Source: Franconibacter helveticus LMG 23732
GTDB lineage: Bacteria > Pseudomonadota > Gammaproteobacteria > Enterobacterales > Enterobacteriaceae
Assembly: GCF_000463115.2 (NCBI RefSeq)
Contig: NZ_AWFX01000042.1
Location: 176,456 to 240,455, forward strand
Length of the DNA: 64,000 nt
Reading direction: 5' to 3'
Each line of letters starts with the position of its first letter. The first letter of the stretch is position 1. Positions 55,861 through 64,000 of this stretch are shown here, in pieces. The notes under the pieces are model-generated. The model was given only the letters and a program-made list of their open reading frames with translations. It was not told the origin of the DNA and did not search any database. Both the position numbers and the translations under genes were made by a program.

Positions 55861-56922
55861 ATGTTCGATAAGCATACGCATTCAGCCAGAGAAACCGACG
55901 GCGACTATCGCGTGGATAATTACGGCGTTCCGTTAAAACGTATTTCCTGGAGCGCGGTTTTTGCCGGTGTGATTGTTTCTGTCGTTATTTATCTGTTACT
56001 CGCTATTCTGGGTACGGCGATCGGCACCACCACCATTGATCCTATGGAGGAACAAAACCCGGTTGAGGGCATCGGCATGGGCGCGGCGATATGGGGCGGG
56101 GTAAGCATGCTTATCGCCATCGCCGTTGGCGGCTACGTAAGCGGCAGGCTCGCGCAACGGGAAGGCGCGCTGCATGGCTTATTAATGTTCGGCGTTAATA
56201 CGCTCTTTTTTACCTGGCTTTTGATAACGCTTGCCAGTAGCGCTGTTACCGGCACCATGAACGTGCTCGGCACCGGACTCCAGGCGGTAGGCAGCGGCGT
56301 TAAGGCTATGGCGCCGCAGGCGGTTCAGATGGCCAAAAATCAGCTTGCCGAAAACAATATCAACCTGGACGACCTGCAAAACGAGCTTGAAACGACCCTG
56401 AGGCAGACGGGCAAACCGGAGTTACAACCGGAAGCGCTGCAAAACCAGGCGCAGGGAGAGGTCAATAATGCCCAGAACCAGGTCGCTGGTGCAGCGAATC
56501 AGCCGCAACAGCCAGCGCCGAACGCCCCCGGCAACCAGGCTAATGCCGGCAATGCCGATTTAGCCAGTTTCTTTAAAGGGCTGGTGGAAAGGAACCAGGC
56601 GACATTTCAGGCAGCCGATCGCGAAGCGCTGAAAAACATCATTCAGGCCCGTACCGGTAAAAGCGACGCGGAGGCGGAGCAAATCGTCACGCAGACCGAG
56701 CAAAACTATCAGGCTGCTCGCGCGAAATATGAAGAGCTGAAACAGCAAGCCGAACAGAAAAGCCGTGAGGTGGCAGAAAAAGCCGCCGCAGCGACAGCGA
56801 AAGCGGCCTGGTTTGCATTCTTCATGATGATTATCGAGGCGGTGCTGGCAGGCGTTATGGGGATGGTAGGCCGTCGCACGCAACCGCTTACCGTTACCAG
56901 CGACCAGCGTCCGCGCAGATAA
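55861..56922 (+). CDS. Hypothetical membrane protein with coiled-coil insert
   Basis: 353 residues. N-terminal membrane helices at about 35-58, 75-95 and 100-125 (VFAGVIVSVVIYLLLAILG, GGVSMLIAIAVGGYVSG), then a long asparagine- and glutamine-rich, coiled-coil-prone segment (about 150-310), then a final helix (about 318-340: FAFFMMIIEAVLAGVMGMVG). Family unknown to me; similar proteins in Enterobacteria are annotated only as membrane proteins. It lies alone between the tre operon and the autotransporter, so a link to osmotic or desiccation stress is a guess. Confidence 0.7.
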   Translation: MFDKHTHSARETDGDYRVDNYGVPLKRISWSAVFAGVIVSVVIYLLLAILGTAIGTTTIDPMEEQNPVEGIGMGAAIWGGVSMLIAIAVGGYVSGRLAQREGALHGLLMFGVNTLFFTWLLITLASSAVTGTMNVLGTGLQAVGSGVKAMAPQAVQMAKNQLAENNINLDDLQNELETTLRQTGKPELQPEALQNQAQGEVNNAQNQVAGAANQPQQPAPNAPGNQANAGNADLASFFKGLVERNQATFQAADREALKNIIQARTGKSDAEAEQIVTQTEQNYQAARAKYEELKQQAEQKSREVAEKAAAATAKAAWFAFFMMIIEAVLAGVMGMVGRRTQPLTVTSDQRPRR

Positions 56923-56990
56923 CACGAGAAGGTTTACACCAGGAGCACCCGGCATAAACCACGCGCCGGGAAGTAAAAAGGAAGCTAAGC

Positions 56991-57025
56991 AAAAACCGGC
57001 ACCTGAGTACATTCAGGTGCCGGTT
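56991..57025. terminator. Bidirectional terminator between the membrane-protein and autotransporter genes
   Basis: AACCGGCACCTGA (56994-57006) pairs with TCAGGTGCCGGTT (57013-57025), a perfect 13-bp stem. AAAAA precedes it, giving a U-run on the minus strand for the autotransporter gene. Confidence 0.85.
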
Positions 57026-57046
57026 CAGATGAAAAGGGCGCGACAA

Positions 57047-60037
57047 TCAGAACTGATATTTTATACCCAGCGATCCGCCCGTTTCGCTGTACTTATGCTG
57101 CCCGACCTTATGCCCCACATTCGCCCATAACGCCAGTTGCCCGGTAATCTGCCCCTCGGCGCCAACCCGCGCTTCAACACTGTTTTTGCTGCAGATCATG
57201 GTGTTGTTTTCACCGTTCATCGTCACGCCAAAGGCGCGGGTGTTGTGCACCCAGTTCGTTTCGATATAGGGGCGGAAAGCGTCAGGCATGCCGTTTGCGG
57301 TATTGCCTTTCATCCAGGCGCGAACCCCTAACTGAGACATCACGTTGCCATCGCCGGTACTGCTTACGCGGGTTCCTTGTTCTTCTTTCAGGGAGTCCGC
57401 TTTCACATTCATCATCACCACCTGGCCGCGAGGCTCCAGCCAGTAGCTAAATTTTTCCGAAGCGCCGACAGGCAGCGAATAACCTGCCTCCAGCGAGGCG
57501 GTGACGCCGCGTGATTTATAGGACTCGGCGCGCATCTGATGCCCGGAGACGTCGTTGTCAAACCAGTTGTATAAAATCCAGCTGTCGACCCAGGCGCCTG
57601 TACGCGTCGCGTCGTTGGCGAACCATGTTGCGTAAAGACCGGCGCTGTAACCCTTCACTTCGCCACGGGAGGTATAGTTTGTGATTTCTGAGCGGGTCTT
57701 ACTCTTGTTATTACCGTAGCCCGCCATGACGCCCAGACGCAGGCTATCGGTATCCGTTGTGCTCCAGCGCGCAACGTCGCCGCCCAGCTGCACCGTGTAG
57801 CTGTTGCTGCGGCTGATCAGCTGACCGCCAGCTTCTTCAAAGCGATGATGGGTGCCGGAATGACGCATCCACATCGTTGTGCTGTGGCGTTCGCCGGTTA
57901 CGGCATCGATATAATCATGCTCTCCCTGGCGATCGTGCAGACGCGTAGAGAAGAGGGTGTTGGCTGCTGCGATGTTGGCGATATAGCTGCCGCTTTCCGG
58001 CCGGTAGACCCGGGCGTAATCACTCCTGCCTGTGATCGCATTTCCGCCTGCGCTGCCGTTACCGTTATTCGTTTCGCCGCCACTGACGTTTTCTTGCACG
58101 GGTTCGTCAGCCGTATTGCCTGGCGTTGGCGCTTCACTGGCGCTGTTTGATTCATTGCCGCCGTTGACGGCTTGCTCATCTGAACCATTCGCTGAATCGC
58201 CTGGCGTATCGCTATTGCCGTTACCGTTCGAATTATCATCGGTTTGCGTTTCGGATGCTGGCGGATCGGTAACGTCGGTTCCCGTTCCCACATCCTCCAC
58301 GTTGTTGCTCAGGTACCAGTTTTTATCTTTTTGCACCAGCGCATAGTCATACAGCCCTATGCCGATACGTCTGTCCGTCGAGAATTGCCCCTCTGACGAA
58401 CCGGCCACCGTAATTAATTCGATTCCCCTGTCGGTATGGGCGCCGTGACCATAAATATTATTAAAGTGAATAATTGTGCTGCCGCTGGTGTCGCCTTTCA
58501 CAATCATCCGATCTGCCGGAGAATCGTTGTCGGCGTTTAAAGTGACATTCATGACCAGCGTGCCGCCATTGCCGCTGTAGTTGCCTTCCACCGTCAGCGT
58601 TTTAAAGGCAGTTCCGGAATCATTTAAAAAGTTAATTTTCCCGTTATTCAACTCAAGGTTAGAGAGGGTGGAGTTGCCGGTCATATCCCAGAGCGTGCCC
58701 GTACCGTTTAATGAAAGATCGACGGTGCCGTTATTCGCGGTAGAGATGGTGCTGTAGAGATACGAGTTGTCAGACGAGCGTAAGCGGATAGCGCCATTGT
58801 CAGAAATAATATTACCCCACGCCGTTACCTTGCGATCTGTCATGGTTATCTGCCCACTTTCCCGCGCAAGGAAAGCCGTCGCGTTGTCGGCGTTACGCAA
58901 ATCGCCCAACGTCACATCGCCTTCGAAATCAATCGTACTGTTCCCTTCAGCACCAACGTAGATAATCGAGGAGGGCTTTTCAGCGGTACTGTCAACGGCG
59001 GCTTTAAACGCGCCGTTAACCACAATGCGTGAAGCGGTGTCGGCGGAATTATTCTGCGCAGTCAGGAAACGATCGGTGTCGTCAACGCGGCTGTCAGCAT
59101 AAAGCGTTAACCAGCTATCACTCAGGTTAATCCGGGCGCCATCATCAGCAACAATGCCATTCGCGCCGTAGAGGCTATTCTGATAGCGATATAACGTGAT
59201 GGCGGTTCCGCCCTGTAAATCAATATTTGCCAGGCTGCCGCTTGCCGAAACAGCGTTTAATGCGCCATTACCTGAAACGGTCAGATCCGTGTAATCGCTG
59301 GCGCGTATTATGCCATTATTCGCAACCAGGCCACTGATTGACGCATTTACTCCTTCGCTATCCACCACGATTGATGATTCATTCATGGAGATAGTTTGAT
59401 TATTCGCCTCAATACCTGTCGCGTTATTATTTGAGGAAACATTAAGGCCAAGATCTTCAAGCTGTATATTGCTAGCCTGGCCTGCATGGCATTCCGCGGT
59501 TGCGTTGCAGTTTGCCGATATGCCGACGACATCGCCTGTAAAATTGTTAAGCGTAAGCTGGGTTTTCCCGGACAAATCAATAAACTTTCCCCCCGTGTTC
59601 TCTGCTGGCGCGATAGTATTGATGCCGAACATTTTAGCCATTACGCCGTCATAGCCGCTATCAAGCCCGATTATCGCCAGATCCTTACCGCTAACCGCGC
59701 CACCTCCTTCAGCGTTGATGATGTTCGCGCTGTTGTTGGCAGTTATTATTGAGCCCATCCCAAGATCAATCCCAGGCCCTTGCGTATAGATAATGTATTT
59801 TGCGAGTTGAGAGGAAATATCGCTGCTGTCAATATTCAAACCACCCTTAACAATGATATTGCCATCGTTGGTTTTAATGGTGGATGCAGGGGAGTAGGTA
59901 GGTGAATTAAAAGACCATATAGCCGATACTTTTTCGCTTTCTGAAATCTCCAGGTCAGCAGCAAACACTGATACCGGCAATAAGGCGCAGGAAATATGTA
60001 TCGCGAGGCTCTTTCTTCTTAATATGTCTCTGCTCAT
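57047..60037 (-). CDS. Autotransporter with C-terminal beta-barrel (type Va)
   Basis: 996 residues. Signal peptide (cleavage near VFAAD), a passenger domain of beta-helix type (about 30-590) with repeated N-rich turns such as NNGIIRASDYTDLTVSGNGA and ARINLSDSWLTLYAD, a low-complexity, Ser/Asn/Gly/Thr/Glu linker (about 592-680), then the transmembrane barrel (about 700-996) ending in KYQF. The passenger holds only two cysteines (NCNATAECHAG). Such proteins usually act in adhesion or autoaggregation. It is transcribed alone and ends at a terminator. The start MSRDILRRKSLAIH fits a signal peptide. Confidence 0.85.
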   Translation of the reverse strand: MSRDILRRKSLAIHISCALLPVSVFAADLEISESEKVSAIWSFNSPTYSPASTIKTNDGNIIVKGGLNIDSSDISSQLAKYIIYTQGPGIDLGMGSIITANNSANIINAEGGGAVSGKDLAIIGLDSGYDGVMAKMFGINTIAPAENTGGKFIDLSGKTQLTLNNFTGDVVGISANCNATAECHAGQASNIQLEDLGLNVSSNNNATGIEANNQTISMNESSIVVDSEGVNASISGLVANNGIIRASDYTDLTVSGNGALNAVSASGSLANIDLQGGTAITLYRYQNSLYGANGIVADDGARINLSDSWLTLYADSRVDDTDRFLTAQNNSADTASRIVVNGAFKAAVDSTAEKPSSIIYVGAEGNSTIDFEGDVTLGDLRNADNATAFLARESGQITMTDRKVTAWGNIISDNGAIRLRSSDNSYLYSTISTANNGTVDLSLNGTGTLWDMTGNSTLSNLELNNGKINFLNDSGTAFKTLTVEGNYSGNGGTLVMNVTLNADNDSPADRMIVKGDTSGSTIIHFNNIYGHGAHTDRGIELITVAGSSEGQFSTDRRIGIGLYDYALVQKDKNWYLSNNVEDVGTGTDVTDPPASETQTDDNSNGNGNSDTPGDSANGSDEQAVNGGNESNSASEAPTPGNTADEPVQENVSGGETNNGNGSAGGNAITGRSDYARVYRPESGSYIANIAAANTLFSTRLHDRQGEHDYIDAVTGERHSTTMWMRHSGTHHRFEEAGGQLISRSNSYTVQLGGDVARWSTTDTDSLRLGVMAGYGNNKSKTRSEITNYTSRGEVKGYSAGLYATWFANDATRTGAWVDSWILYNWFDNDVSGHQMRAESYKSRGVTASLEAGYSLPVGASEKFSYWLEPRGQVVMMNVKADSLKEEQGTRVSSTGDGNVMSQLGVRAWMKGNTANGMPDAFRPYIETNWVHNTRAFGVTMNGENNTMICSKNSVEARVGAEGQITGQLALWANVGHKVGQHKYSETGGSLGIKYQF

Positions 60038-60898
60038 TAACTTTATCCATATTTATTATAGCGATGCCGCTCCGAGGGTGAGATCCCCCTTTATTAAGCA
60101 TCAGGTTTGATATTTTTATCCGATTGAAACAGGAGGTGAAACGGTGCCTCAATTTAAACGGCAGGTAGTCTTATTTAATTAATTCATTAATTTGTTTGCT
60201 GGTGGTTTTACTCCTCGCTAACGGAAAGTAATTATCTATAACCTTATAGTCAATGTGGATTAGCGCAAGTTTGACCGGCAATAAAGCGTGCTTTTTAAGA
60301 ATTATCCTGGTTCATTTAAATTCGAAAAATAACAGGTAAACAGATTAAAAATTTGATTATCACTTGAAAGATAGCGAGTGCATCTAACATGTCGCGTTTA
60401 AACAGATGCATTACGCTAAAAAGCCATACTTTTTTAGTAGCGAAAAAATAGTTTCTTTTAGCAGGCCGGAAGCGAGGCAAATCGTTCAAATTAAACAGCA
60501 GCTTAAGCACTGGCCTCACTGTCAGGCTGCGTTTTTCTGCTCGCCTGGCATCGTCCGCCAGTTGCAACGTATGAGCTAAGCGAGGCGGCTTTCAGAACGA
60601 ATCGATAAAATTATCTCAGCAGCCAGCGATACCACCAAACAGGGAAGGCGTGTTTGAAGCGAGAATAGGGGGCAGCAAGCGCAGGGATCTTCAATCACAT
60701 CCCGGAGATTGCCTGTTTTCAGTGATGTGTAATAATGGGGCAGATTACAACGGCTATAAAGGGACGTTATGCTTTCCAGATTGAAACCGCTGTATATCGA
60801 TGCTGATTTACTCTCACCTGACGAATTTCCCCGGATAGTAAGCCCTTCCAGCGCCTGTCATACGGGAGGGGGGATAGCGTCTTCATCCAGGATGGAAT
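60038..60898. other. AT-rich stretch between the autotransporter and ankyrin genes
   Basis: 861 bases. Two short frames (minus 60316-60567, and plus 60769-60960 with a GGGAC site before it) lack family matches. The plus frame overlaps the start of the ankyrin gene. A gene remnant is possible. No repeat or RNA gene was recognised. Confidence 0.4.
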
Positions 60899-61630
60899 AT
60901 GAGCAAGCTTATAATGGTGCTGCAATTAGTATTGACTATATTCATGATGCAGGGGTGTAAAAAGAACATGTCATATGAACCGCAGGATTTTTTTGACGGC
61001 AAACAGCTGGAAATTGCTCAACTGATTTATGACGGCAATGAAGTGAAGCTCAAAGAGAGACTGTCATCAGTCAACACAGAAGAACTGAATCACCCTGCGA
61101 AAGAGGAAATGACGCTACTTTTCTGGTCAGTGCTGAGTTCAGCCTATGATAATGCCACCCCGGAAAGGCTCAAAATAATAACGGACCTGGTTAAAGCAGG
61201 TGCAGACCCTTTACAACCAAGAACGGAAGGCGGGAGCAGTCCTGCTGAGTTTGTCCTCCAGGGAGACAAAGGCGTCTGGATAAAAGCGATGCTGGATGGA
61301 GGGCTATCTCCAGATGCCAGAGATAGAACCTTTAAGAAGCCCATCGTATTTGAAACGTTAAAAGCAAAAAATACTGACACTTTGAAGGTCATGCTTGAGT
61401 ACGGAGCAGATATCAACGCAAGGGGGGCAATGGATCGCACTCTGTTAATTAACGCTCTGTATACAAGTAAAATCGACCACATTGAACTGTTATTAGAAAA
61501 AGGCGCCGATCCGCAGCTTAGCGATGCATTCAATGAAAACTTTGTCTTTTTGATAAACAAAGAAATATCGCAAAAAGATAGCAATAATGAATATGTAAAA
61601 AGGTTGATAAAAATCCGCGACAGCCTGTAA
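60899..61630 (+). CDS. Ankyrin-repeat lipoprotein
   Basis: 243 residues. A lipoprotein-like signal (LTIFMMQGC, lipidated C20) is followed by about four ankyrin repeats: LKIITDLVKAGADPLQPRTE, GSSPAEFVLQGDKG, DTLKVMLEYGADINARGA and DHIELLLEKGADPQLSDAFN. Ankyrin lipoproteins in Enterobacteria often protect the periplasm against type VI lipase effectors or other toxins, so an orphan immunity role is possible. No effector or T6SS gene is near. GC is lower than in the neighbourhood, which hints at transfer. The RBS AGGATGGA lies before 60899. Confidence 0.75.
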   Translation: MSKLIMVLQLVLTIFMMQGCKKNMSYEPQDFFDGKQLEIAQLIYDGNEVKLKERLSSVNTEELNHPAKEEMTLLFWSVLSSAYDNATPERLKIITDLVKAGADPLQPRTEGGSSPAEFVLQGDKGVWIKAMLDGGLSPDARDRTFKKPIVFETLKAKNTDTLKVMLEYGADINARGAMDRTLLINALYTSKIDHIELLLEKGADPQLSDAFNENFVFLINKEISQKDSNNEYVKRLIKIRDSL

Positions 61631-62228
61631 CCGGAGGCAGCAAAACGGTGCGCGGGAGTGTAGCGTTTGCCGGCAGGCTAAATCAGTTTGTTGGCAGCCA
61701 TCATGTCGTATAGCCAGAAGAGGGGTCTGGCTATAACCGTCGAAAGGTTCCTGCAACGCTGATTCAAAGCTAATAAAACCGTTGGATGATTTCAGCGCCC
61801 ATAAAGCTATAAGCCATTGATATAGAGCAGGTAACGTAGGTGTGTGTTCATGCTTATCCAATTTAACATAATATACATTATGCGTACCAACGGCATTCAG
61901 GGCAGAATCCAGCGTTCTGGCCTGAGACAATCTGCGCTTGTGTAAAATGCCAGTTATGTCGATCAGCCTGCTGGCGTCTGGTTTACTGACGCATCCTGCT
62001 TGCCCGGTTAGCCAGGCCCCTGAAGCACGGCTTTGGCCATTCCCGGCTTTGGTCATTCCCGGCGCTGACCATTCCGTTCAGTTTGCGGCAAATCGCCTTC
62101 GGCTCTTTTGACTGCTCGCTTCTTTCACGCAACTCGCAACTGCCCATCTGTTTCACGCGCATACGTCAAAGCGAGCTGTTCAGGTTGCTCATCATCAACA
62201 CCCCGGCTCACATTGCCCTAAAGCGACT
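61631..62228. other. Low-coding stretch with a 16-bp near-repeat and a possible gene remnant
   Basis: 598 bases. Three imperfect 16-base units (GGCCATTCCCGGCTTT, GGTCATTCCCGGCGCT, GACCATTCCGTTCA) lie at 62035-62080. On the minus strand a frame at 61493-62056 contains NVYYVKLDKHEHTPTLPALY, which resembles the C-terminus of LysR regulators but is uncertain. No intact gene is seen. Confidence 0.4.
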
Positions 62229-63563
62229 TTACAGATCGGTGAAATACTCAATCACGTCTCTTACTTTTTTCAGCCCCGTTTCCAGGTTAGCCATACTGAC
62301 GGAGCCCAGCGCCAGGCGAATGGCGTGCGGAATATAAAGCGATGTGCAAAACGGTTCGGCTGTGGAAACGGAAATGCGCTCTTTCAGCAGCGCGCTCACC
62401 ACGCTCTCTGCGCGAATGTTTTCATCAAGCGCAATCCAGCCAAAGTAAGCATTCGGGTGCGCCTGCCAGCCTGCGCCATGAAATACTTCACGCGCCAGAG
62501 CCTGTCGGTTTTGCGCATCCACCCTTTTTAACGCTTCAAGCGTTAACACCGTACCGTCCTGTAGCCAGCTGCAAACCAGCGATGTCAGGATGGCGGGCGT
62601 GTTCCATGTCGTCGCGCGAATAGCGCGTTCTGTCTGCGCTCTTTTTTTGCGCGGCGAGACCACCATGCCAACCCGCAGCCCGGCAGCAATATTTTTCGAG
62701 AAGCCCGAGACATAGACCGTATGCTCAGGCGCATAGTGCCTCAGCGGTTTTGGCGCGTGCTCAACAAGCCAGGCATAAGCGGCATCTTCTATGATCAGCA
62801 ATTCGTACCGCCGGGCTATCTCCGCAAGCCTTCTGCGCCATGCCTCGTTCATCACCCGGCCCATCGGATTATGCAGCGTCGGCATGGTATATACCGCCTT
62901 TACCCGGCGTAACCGACAGCGCTTTTCCAGCACGTCCAGGTCCATCGCTGCGGCAGATTCCGGAATAGCCAGTAGTTCAAGGTGCATCTGCTGCGCCAGA
63001 ACTTTAAAGCCGGGATACGTTAACGCATCCACCGCGATAACATCGCCAGGCTGTAACAAACCCATAAGCGTAACGGCAAGACCATGCTGCGCGCCGTTGA
63101 CAATCAACACCTCTTCTTCGTCGCACGCCACGCCTTTGCCATTGAGGTAAGCGGCAAAAGCCTGACGATCGGCCGTTCTGCCGGCGTGCGGCTGGTAGCG
63201 CAGCAGCGATTCGATATCGCCAGTAGTCGCCAGTTGCTTGAGGCCGTTTCTCAGCAGTTCCGCCTGTTCGGGCAATGCCGGATAGTTAAAATTGAGATCG
63301 AGCACATCCGAGGCGACAGCATGTTGATCGACCCCTATACCGGCGGGCAGCGCCCATTCGCGGACAAACGTACCCCGCCCCGTTTCGCCGCTGACCAGCC
63401 CCATGGCTTCCAACTCGGCATAAACCCGCGTCGCGGTGGCGAGCGAAATGCCGTGCCGCGCCGCAAGCTCACGGTGCGTTGGCAACCGGCTACCTGGCGC
63501 CAGCTCACTGGCGCGGATCGCCCGGGCCAGTTCATCAACCACGGTTTTATAGCGTGCTTTCAT
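62229..63563 (-). CDS. MocR/PdxR-type GntR-aminotransferase fusion regulator
   Basis: 444 residues from the ATG at 63563 (MKARYKTVVDEL). A GntR winged helix (about 5-70: APGSRLPTHRELAARHGISL) is followed by a fold-type-I aminotransferase domain. PLP-binding residues include N (in LHNPMG), D and Y (in IIEDAAYAW) and the Schiff-base lysine in VSGFSKNIAAGLRVGMV (K290). Such regulators bind PLP and sense vitamin B6 or an amino compound. It is divergent from the EamA transporter. Earlier starts at 63629 or a TTG at 63653 are possible but leave little room for the promoter. Confidence 0.85.
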   Translation of the reverse strand: MKARYKTVVDELARAIRASELAPGSRLPTHRELAARHGISLATATRVYAELEAMGLVSGETGRGTFVREWALPAGIGVDQHAVASDVLDLNFNYPALPEQAELLRNGLKQLATTGDIESLLRYQPHAGRTADRQAFAAYLNGKGVACDEEEVLIVNGAQHGLAVTLMGLLQPGDVIAVDALTYPGFKVLAQQMHLELLAIPESAAAMDLDVLEKRCRLRRVKAVYTMPTLHNPMGRVMNEAWRRRLAEIARRYELLIIEDAAYAWLVEHAPKPLRHYAPEHTVYVSGFSKNIAAGLRVGMVVSPRKKRAQTERAIRATTWNTPAILTSLVCSWLQDGTVLTLEALKRVDAQNRQALAREVFHGAGWQAHPNAYFGWIALDENIRAESVVSALLKERISVSTAEPFCTSLYIPHAIRLALGSVSMANLETGLKKVRDVIEYFTDL

Positions 63564-63575
63564 CGCTGTATCTAT

Positions 63576-63593
63576 GACAATAATTTGATTGTC
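63576..63593. promoter_or_regulatory. Palindrome GACAAT-N6-ATTGTC between the MocR-type regulator and EamA genes
   Basis: A perfect 6-bp inverted repeat with a 6-bp spacer in the divergent region, a reasonable operator for the MocR-type regulator. Its place depends on the regulator start chosen at 63563. Confidence 0.5.
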
Positions 63594-63647
63594 CTGAATG
63601 TGCGTCTTAAGGTTTGGCTCGTCAATCATTCTGTTAAGGTTCAGTTT

Positions 63648-64000
63648 ATGCAACGTTCTAAAACTGTTGTCAGCGGCTGGGTAAATGGGTTTGCTGGCGT
63701 CGTGATTTTTAGCGGTTCGCTTCCGGCAACCCGTATTGCGGTGATGAATTTCGATCCGTTTTTTCTGACCGTAGCCCGGGCTTCGATCGCGGGCATGCTG
63801 GCGCTGGCTTTCATTACGCTGCTTAAGAGCACGCGGCCACAGAAGAATCAGTTATTTTCGCTTGGTATTGTCGCCTTCGGCGTGGTGGTGGGCTTTCCGC
63901 TGCTGACCGCCCTCGCCCTTCGTCATATAACCTCTGCGCATTCCATTGTTTTTCTGGGCCTTTTGCCCTTATCAACGGCGCTGTTCGGCGTGCTGCGGGC
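63648..64000 (+). CDS. EamA-family (DMT) transporter, partial
   Basis: The first 117 residues, cut by the window edge. At least three membrane helices are visible, with SGWVNGFAGVVIFSGSLPAT, LTVARASIAGMLALAFITLL and LALRHITSAHSIVFLGLLPL, typical of drug/metabolite transporters of the EamA fold. It probably exports an amine, amino acid or vitamer under control of the MocR-type regulator opposite. The start at 63648 has AAGG eight bases upstream. Confidence 0.85.
   Translation, partial: MQRSKTVVSGWVNGFAGVVIFSGSLPATRIAVMNFDPFFLTVARASIAGMLALAFITLLKSTRPQKNQLFSLGIVAFGVVVGFPLLTALALRHITSAHSIVFLGLLPLSTALFGVLR

Noticed and set aside
60316-60567. Minus-strand frame of 83 residues in the AT-rich gap
   Set aside because: No RBS or recognisable product; could be a remnant.
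60769-60960. Short plus-strand frame before the ankyrin gene
   Set aside because: It has a GGGAC site upstream, but the product matches nothing and it overlaps the ankyrin start in another frame.

Overview
The window looks like chromosomal DNA of a high-GC member of the Enterobacteriaceae. Supporting this are a TyrP with TyrR boxes, an HprRS-HiuH block, a TreZ-TreY-GlgX operon, a BcsD-type cellulose operon and a Fur-type site. A relative of the Cronobacter/Franconibacter group is my guess, but the sequence alone does not prove the genus. I see no insertion sequence, phage, CRISPR array, rRNA or tRNA gene. A six-frame ORF list was supplied with the window; start choices, boundaries and functions were judged by reading the sequence.

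Layout, left to right. (1) 1-5.0 kb: a leftward branched-chain-amino-acid-type ABC transporter operon (LivH, M, G, F and a binding protein) ending in a 2-amino-thiazoline-4-carboxylate hydrolase-like gene, with a divergent LysR regulator. (2) 6.1-9.4 kb: an AraC regulator, an AhpD-like protein, a cupin and a YahK-like alcohol dehydrogenase. (3) 9.5-12.9 kb: a 19-cysteine copper-binding-type protein, two small proteins of unknown function, and a DUF2231 membrane protein paired with a sorbosone-dehydrogenase lipoprotein. (4) 12.9-18.6 kb: tyrP; a two-gene unit of a PuuA-like gamma-glutamyl ligase and an OtsA-like glycosyltransferase that has lost most of its UDP-glucose-binding residues; and an unknown two-gene membrane-protein unit. 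(5) 18.8-22.2 kb: a Fur-box-preceded YncE-like lipoprotein and a TonB-dependent siderophore receptor.

(6) 22.3-32.8 kb: a complete sugar catabolic locus. It has an RbsABC-type transporter with DUF2291, an FGGY kinase, an L-fucose-isomerase-family enzyme, a split transketolase and a SorC-type regulator. The 14-bp palindrome TGAATATATATTCA (or a one-mismatch form) lies in front of both enzyme and transporter operons, and each promoter region has a second, weaker copy 18 bp further on. I read this as the regulator's operator. The enzyme set (isomerase, kinase, split transketolase) resembles the known D-apiose pathway, but the substrate is not proven.

(7) 33.4-44.2 kb: a bcsOQABCDZ cellulose operon with two independent lesions. 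A deletion joins the front of bcsQ to the middle of bcsA, and a frameshift splits bcsC just before its outer-membrane barrel. bcsO, bcsB, bcsD and bcsZ remain open. (8) 44.2-48.7 kb: a periplasmic alpha/beta hydrolase, a flavin reductase, and hprS-hprR divergent from hiuH. (9) 49.0-55.5 kb: treZ-treY-glgX, which make trehalose from glycogen or maltodextrin. (10) 55.9-64 kb: a stress-type membrane protein, a 996-residue autotransporter, AT-rich low-coding stretches, an orphan ankyrin lipoprotein, and a MocR regulator divergent from an EamA transporter that runs off the right end.
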